A DNA stretch of 27,485 nt from JBEICQ01 sp046297395 (GTDB taxonomy: Bacteria > Bacteroidota > Bacteroidia > UBA4408): contig JBKCNM010000094.1 in assembly GCA_046297395.1 (NCBI GenBank), positions 1 through 27,485 on the forward strand. The letters are read 5' to 3'. Positions 24,493 to 27,485 of the stretch are shown one piece after another. Below the pieces are notes generated by a model. That model made no database searches and was not told the DNA's origin. It saw only the letters and a program-made list of their open reading frames with translations. The translations under genes and the position numbers were made by a program. The first letter of the stretch is position 1. Each line of letters starts with the position of its first letter.

Positions 24493-25248
24493 ATGAACAT
24501 CTTGAAGTTGCCTGCGTTATTATTACTGATATACAGCACCTGCATAAGAGCACAGAACTTTTCCTACATTGATTTTTCACAATTCAAGGAAGGAGATTTG
24601 TTGTTTCAGGATTTAGACTGCGGAGAACTTTGTGATGCAATTGAGAAAGTTACCCAAGGTCATCAAGGGTTAAATGTATCTCATGTCGGAATGGTCGTGA
24701 AACATAAAGATTCACTCTGGGTTATAGAGGCATACAGTAAAAAGGTTGCTTTGATTTCGCTTCCCGATTTCATGGGTCGTACTGTGAATTCAGATGGTGA
24801 TCCAAAAGTTTTTGGCGGCAGGCTCAGATCGGGATATGGAAATCTTGCACGAAAGGCCTCCGAAGAATCAAAAATTTATCTGGGTGTTCCTTATGATGAT
24901 TCCTTTGCCTCAGGGCTCGATAAAATTTATTGTTCAGAACTGATTTATTACACCTATAAGTTTGCCAACAAAAATATTGAGGTCTTCCCTCTTCAGCCCA
25001 TGACATTCAAGGATCCCGATACCGGAGTAACGCTCCCGGCATGGGAAAATTATTTCAGCGAACTCAAAATGAAAGTTCCGGAGAACGAATTGGGATGCAA
25101 CCCCGCAGGAATCTCCAGATCTGACAAACTCGATATCTTTTTTTCGTTCGGCGATTTTTTGAAATCTGAAAAAGAAAAAATAAAAGAGAATGAAAAAGGA
25201 ATGAAACATTCACTTTGCGTGCAAGAAAGAGGAAAGAAAAAAGAATGA
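24493..25248 (+). CDS. Secreted YiiX-like papain-fold cysteine hydrolase
   Basis: This 251-residue protein starts with a signal peptide (core LPALLLLIYS, cleavage near IRAQ, residue 20). The mature domain resembles the YiiX/YebB permuted NlpC/P60 family: GDLLFQD at 34-40, catalytic His64 in SHVGMVV, Glu79 in VIEA, and catalytic Cys147 in YCSELIYYTY. In this permuted order the histidine precedes the cysteine. Members hydrolyse amide or ester bonds in peptides, peptidoglycan or lipids; the substrate here is unknown. The C-terminal 35 residues are low-complexity and Lys/Glu-rich (EKEKIKENEKG). Reading it as exported rests on the signal peptide. The 49-base gap upstream contains a possible promoter, so it may not belong to the valS unit. 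Confidence 0.78.
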   Translation: MNILKLPALLLLIYSTCIRAQNFSYIDFSQFKEGDLLFQDLDCGELCDAIEKVTQGHQGLNVSHVGMVVKHKDSLWVIEAYSKKVALISLPDFMGRTVNSDGDPKVFGGRLRSGYGNLARKASEESKIYLGVPYDDSFASGLDKIYCSELIYYTYKFANKNIEVFPLQPMTFKDPDTGVTLPAWENYFSELKMKVPENELGCNPAGISRSDKLDIFFSFGDFLKSEKEKIKENEKGMKHSLCVQERGKKKE

Positions 25249-25291
25249 AAAAGAAAAATTCAACCAATAACAAACACTTAATTTTTAAAAA

Positions 25292-26128
25292 ATGGCAGTA
25301 AAAGCAATGTTATTCATCGATGGTTCCTGGATGTACCATAACCGGAAGCAAATTGTCAATGCAGATGAAAACGAAGATTTTGACATCGACTACAGAAAGA
25401 TTCCCTTGATTGTTAAAAAATTCCTGGAATCAAAATTACAAACCGATGTAGACATGGTAAAGACACACTACTTTGCCTCCATCGCTATCAATCGTCCTGG
25501 ATTTGACAATTCGAAACAAAGGCAATTTTTTGAAATGTTGTCAACTCGTTGTTTTTACAACACCGAGGTTTATGAATTGGATTTCAAAAACATGGAAAAA
25601 AGCCGTCACGAGAAAGCGGTAGATATTGCTTTGGCTGCTTCCATGCTTTATTATGCAGCGGTTCCTGCAGCTTATGATATCGCCGTTGTGATTGCAGGAG
25701 ATTATGATTACCTTCCTCTTTACAAGCGTGCCAAACTTCTCGGCAAAAGGGTATGTCTAGTTGGTTTACATCCGATAGGTGAATTTTATCCTACTTCACC
25801 CAGACTGACCGAGGACAACAGGTTATTCGATCTTCCAATGATTTTCATGGACGATTATGCGATGGAACTCAGACTCACAAAAGAAGAGAGAAGTCGTAAT
25901 TGCGACGGATGCGGAAGAGAGGAAGTAACCACCTGGGAGGGAGAAAAATTCTATTGTATGGTTTGCAGAGCAGAAAACCATGCCTCCAGGATTGACAGGG
26001 TTTGCGACAGCTGTGGCAAAAGTGAATCCACCACCTATACCACAGAATGGTTTTATTGCCGCGAATGCCGCGAGGAATATAATCGTACCCGTGGCAAAAG
26101 CAAGACCGGGGTTACCCGTCCGATGTAA
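25292..26128 (+). CDS. NYN-domain (PIN-like) putative RNase with two zinc ribbons
   Basis: This 278-residue protein has an N-terminal NYN/LabA-type PIN-fold domain. Its acidic residues are Asp10 in MLFIDGSW, Asp111 in HEKAVDIALA, and Asp137 and Asp139 in VIAGDYDYLPL, the metal site typical of this nuclease fold. Residues 204-225 and 238-259 form two near-identical CxxC-x14-CxxC modules (CDGC...CMVC and CDSC...CREC), apparent zinc ribbons that arose by duplication. NYN proteins act on RNA in several known cases; the zinc ribbons could bind RNA or protein. There is no signal peptide. It stands alone between a 43-base AT-rich gap and a strong terminator. Function beyond likely nuclease is unknown. 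Confidence 0.82.
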   Translation: MAVKAMLFIDGSWMYHNRKQIVNADENEDFDIDYRKIPLIVKKFLESKLQTDVDMVKTHYFASIAINRPGFDNSKQRQFFEMLSTRCFYNTEVYELDFKNMEKSRHEKAVDIALAASMLYYAAVPAAYDIAVVIAGDYDYLPLYKRAKLLGKRVCLVGLHPIGEFYPTSPRLTEDNRLFDLPMIFMDDYAMELRLTKEERSRNCDGCGREEVTTWEGEKFYCMVCRAENHASRIDRVCDSCGKSESTTYTTEWFYCRECREEYNRTRGKSKTGVTRPM

Positions 26129-26149
26129 ATAAGAGAAACATTCATTCAG

Positions 26150-26180
26150 AAAAAGGGCAGCAATGCCCTTTTTTTATTTG
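26150..26180 (+). terminator. Rho-independent terminator after the NYN gene
   Basis: A 10-base-pair stem AAAAAGGGCA / TGCCCTTTTT (26150-26159 and 26164-26173) closes a GCAA tetraloop and runs into further T residues. It lies 22 bases after the NYN stop codon. The acyltransferase gene begins 16 bases after it, so that gene needs its own promoter or readthrough. Confidence 0.85.
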
Positions 26181-26195
26181 GTAATTTTACCACGC

Positions 26196-27071
26196 ATGGA
26201 TTTCCTTTTTTCATTTGTATTGAAACCTTTCCTTCGGATACTTTCCGCCCTGCCCATGTTTTGCCTCAATCTCATTGCAGACCTGATTCGTTTGCTCCTT
26301 GAGCATGTGATCAGATACCGCAGGAAGGTAATTTCAGAAAATCTGGAAAAGGCATTCCCGACACTTTCAAAACATGAGATTAAAAATATAAGACATCATT
26401 TCTACAAGTCATTCGTTGATGTGGCCATCGAAACCATTGCACTGATGCGGATAAAAAAAACAACACTGATGAATGGAATGAAGCCCGATGAGGAAGCAAA
26501 AATGTTGGTGGCAACATTTGCTGAGAAGAGGATTCTCCTGCTGGCAGGTCATCTCGGTAACTGGGAATGGATGGGACAGGCAATGAAGCTGCATTTTAAT
26601 CTACCCATGCTTAGTGCCTATCATCCACTTCAATCTGAGGAAGCCGATGCATTTTTATTTCAGTTGAGATCTCGCTTCGGACTCATACCGGTTGCGATGA
26701 AATCATTGACGAGAAAAATCAGCGAGAAAAAAGATGAAGCTTTGGCAGTGGCTCTTGTGGCTGATCAGGCAGCACCTCCGGAATCTGCGCACTGGTCGCT
26801 GTTTTTTGGACGACAGGCGGCATTTTTTCCAGGCCCGGGTAAGATTGCCATCAAGTACGGATTACCGGTTATCTATCTGAGCAGCAAAAGAGTGAGCAGA
26901 GGGAAATACCAACTCAATGCAAAACTTTTATGGGATGGAATGGAGAACATCACCGCCTCCAACATCACAGAAAGATTTGTAAATGTTCTTGAAAATGACA
27001 TTCGCTCAAGACCCGGAGATTATCTCTGGAGCCACAGAAAATGGAAACATAAAAAACCTGATGCATTGTAA
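26196..27071 (+). CDS. Lipid A acyltransferase, LpxL/HtrB-like
   Basis: I start at ATG 26196 (MDFLFSFVLKPF), giving 291 residues; an ATG at 26163 sits inside the terminator hairpin and gives an implausible N-terminus. A membrane anchor covers about residues 1-38. The catalytic HxxNWEW-type motif is His119 in GHLGNWEW with Glu124, matching the HX4(D/E) acyltransferase motif. DQAAPP near residue 190 and FFPGPGKIAIKYGLPVIY follow the family order. LpxL-type enzymes add a secondary acyl chain to lipid A at the inner membrane. A specific acyl donor or the LpxL versus LpxM distinction cannot be read. The next gene starts 38 bases on. Confidence 0.85.
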   Translation: MDFLFSFVLKPFLRILSALPMFCLNLIADLIRLLLEHVIRYRRKVISENLEKAFPTLSKHEIKNIRHHFYKSFVDVAIETIALMRIKKTTLMNGMKPDEEAKMLVATFAEKRILLLAGHLGNWEWMGQAMKLHFNLPMLSAYHPLQSEEADAFLFQLRSRFGLIPVAMKSLTRKISEKKDEALAVALVADQAAPPESAHWSLFFGRQAAFFPGPGKIAIKYGLPVIYLSSKRVSRGKYQLNAKLLWDGMENITASNITERFVNVLENDIRSRPGDYLWSHRKWKHKKPDAL

Positions 27072-27109
27072 AAAATGCCTTTAACCATAAAACCCGATAG
27101 CCTTACCTG

Positions 27110-27485
27110 ATGGAAACAACTAATATTCTACTTGCCGGTTACAATGGATTAACAGGGTCTTTGGTGAGAAAAAAACTGCAACATGATAGGGGCGGAAAAT
27201 TATGCCTCATCGGTAGAAAACCCCCAGAAGAAACAGCCAACAATGAACTGTTCATGCAAACTGATTTTTCGGAAAATTCATTGCAATCACTGGTGTTTAC
27301 AGATGCGCAAACCCTGATCATCTGCCTGGGAACGACGCTAAAAAAAGCAGGCTCAAAAGAAAATTTCTTTTCCATTGATCATGACTTGGTCATCCGCCTG
27401 GCAAGAAAAGCCATTCTTTCCGGAGTTAAAAACATTCTACTGGTTTCAGCTGCCGGTGCAAATGTTCAATCGCCCAACTATTATC
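27110..27485 (+). CDS. TIP30-like atypical SDR, 5' part only
   Basis: The gene starts at ATG 27110 and runs off the right edge after about 125 residues. A Rossmann NAD(P)-binding motif appears as LLAGYNGLTGSLV, then CLGTTLKKAGSKENFFSIDH and VKNILLVSAAGANVQSPNYY. This pattern (CLGTTxxKAGS and LVSxxGA) is characteristic of the HTATIP2/TIP30-like NAD(P)-binding oxidoreductase group. The expected catalytic YxxxK region would lie just past the edge. Substrates of this group are poorly defined. The gene is in line with the acyltransferase gene, 38 bases downstream. Confidence 0.8.
   Translation, partial: METTNILLAGYNGLTGSLVRKKLQHDRGGKLCLIGRKPPEETANNELFMQTDFSENSLQSLVFTDAQTLIICLGTTLKKAGSKENFFSIDHDLVIRLARKAILSGVKNILLVSAAGANVQSPNYY

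Noticed and set aside
25155..25262. Purine-rich run considered as a simple-sequence repeat or extra gene
   Set aside because: There is no regular repeat unit; most of it encodes the charged tail of the YiiX-like protein.
26163..26195. Earlier ATG for the LpxL-like gene
   Set aside because: It sits in the terminator hairpin, and the ATG at 26196 gives the expected membrane-anchor N-terminus.

Overview
The window reads as chromosomal DNA from a member of the Bacteroidota. This rests on several signs: an RprX/RprY-type two-component pair, a periplasmic Reg_prop beta-propeller sensor, a CrtZ plus CruF-like carotenoid pair, a small exosortase-family protein, and -7 elements matching the Bacteroidota TAnnTTTG pattern. 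Nothing indicates a prophage, IS element, CRISPR array or tRNA. No stretch above 300 bases lacks a gene; the longest intergenic gaps are about 70 bases. Genes sit in tightly packed blocks, often joined by ATGA start/stop overlaps.

Left to right. (1) 1-1216, plus: 3' part of pdxJ and an overlapping YbfF-like alpha/beta hydrolase. (2) 1197-3585, minus: sensor kinase and response regulator of the RprX/RprY type. (3) 3639-12929, plus: nine closely packed genes. They encode a small outer-membrane barrel protein, PaaI-like thioesterase, thiolase, PaaY-like hexapeptide protein, TPR lipoprotein, CruF-like carotenoid protein, CrtZ-like hydroxylase, exosortase-family protein and a 1282-residue sensor. 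The sensor joins a periplasmic propeller to an adenylyl cyclase domain and a C-terminal HD domain. (4) 12920-19219, minus: methylmalonyl-CoA mutase catalytic subunit, M61 peptidase with PDZ domain, multi-PAS HisKA_2 kinase and a lone receiver protein. (5) 19283-20305, plus: ferrochelatase, meeting an SDR dehydrogenase end to end (20306-21097, minus). (6) 21154-27485, plus: valyl-tRNA synthetase carrying an in-frame TAA, HxpB-like phosphatase, secreted YiiX-like cysteine hydrolase, NYN-domain protein with two zinc ribbons, a terminator, an LpxL-type acyltransferase and the 5' part of a TIP30-like atypical SDR.

Functionally the window mixes housekeeping (PLP synthesis, haem, tRNA charging, lipid A), CoA-ester metabolism (phenylacetate-type genes and the mutase), carotenoid tailoring and unusually rich signalling: two kinases, two receivers and a membrane cyclase. 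The three points most worth follow-up are the propeller/cyclase/HD fusion and its convergent kinase/receiver pair, the single stop codon in valS, and the NYN nuclease with duplicated zinc ribbons. All functional calls come from reading motifs; no database search was run.
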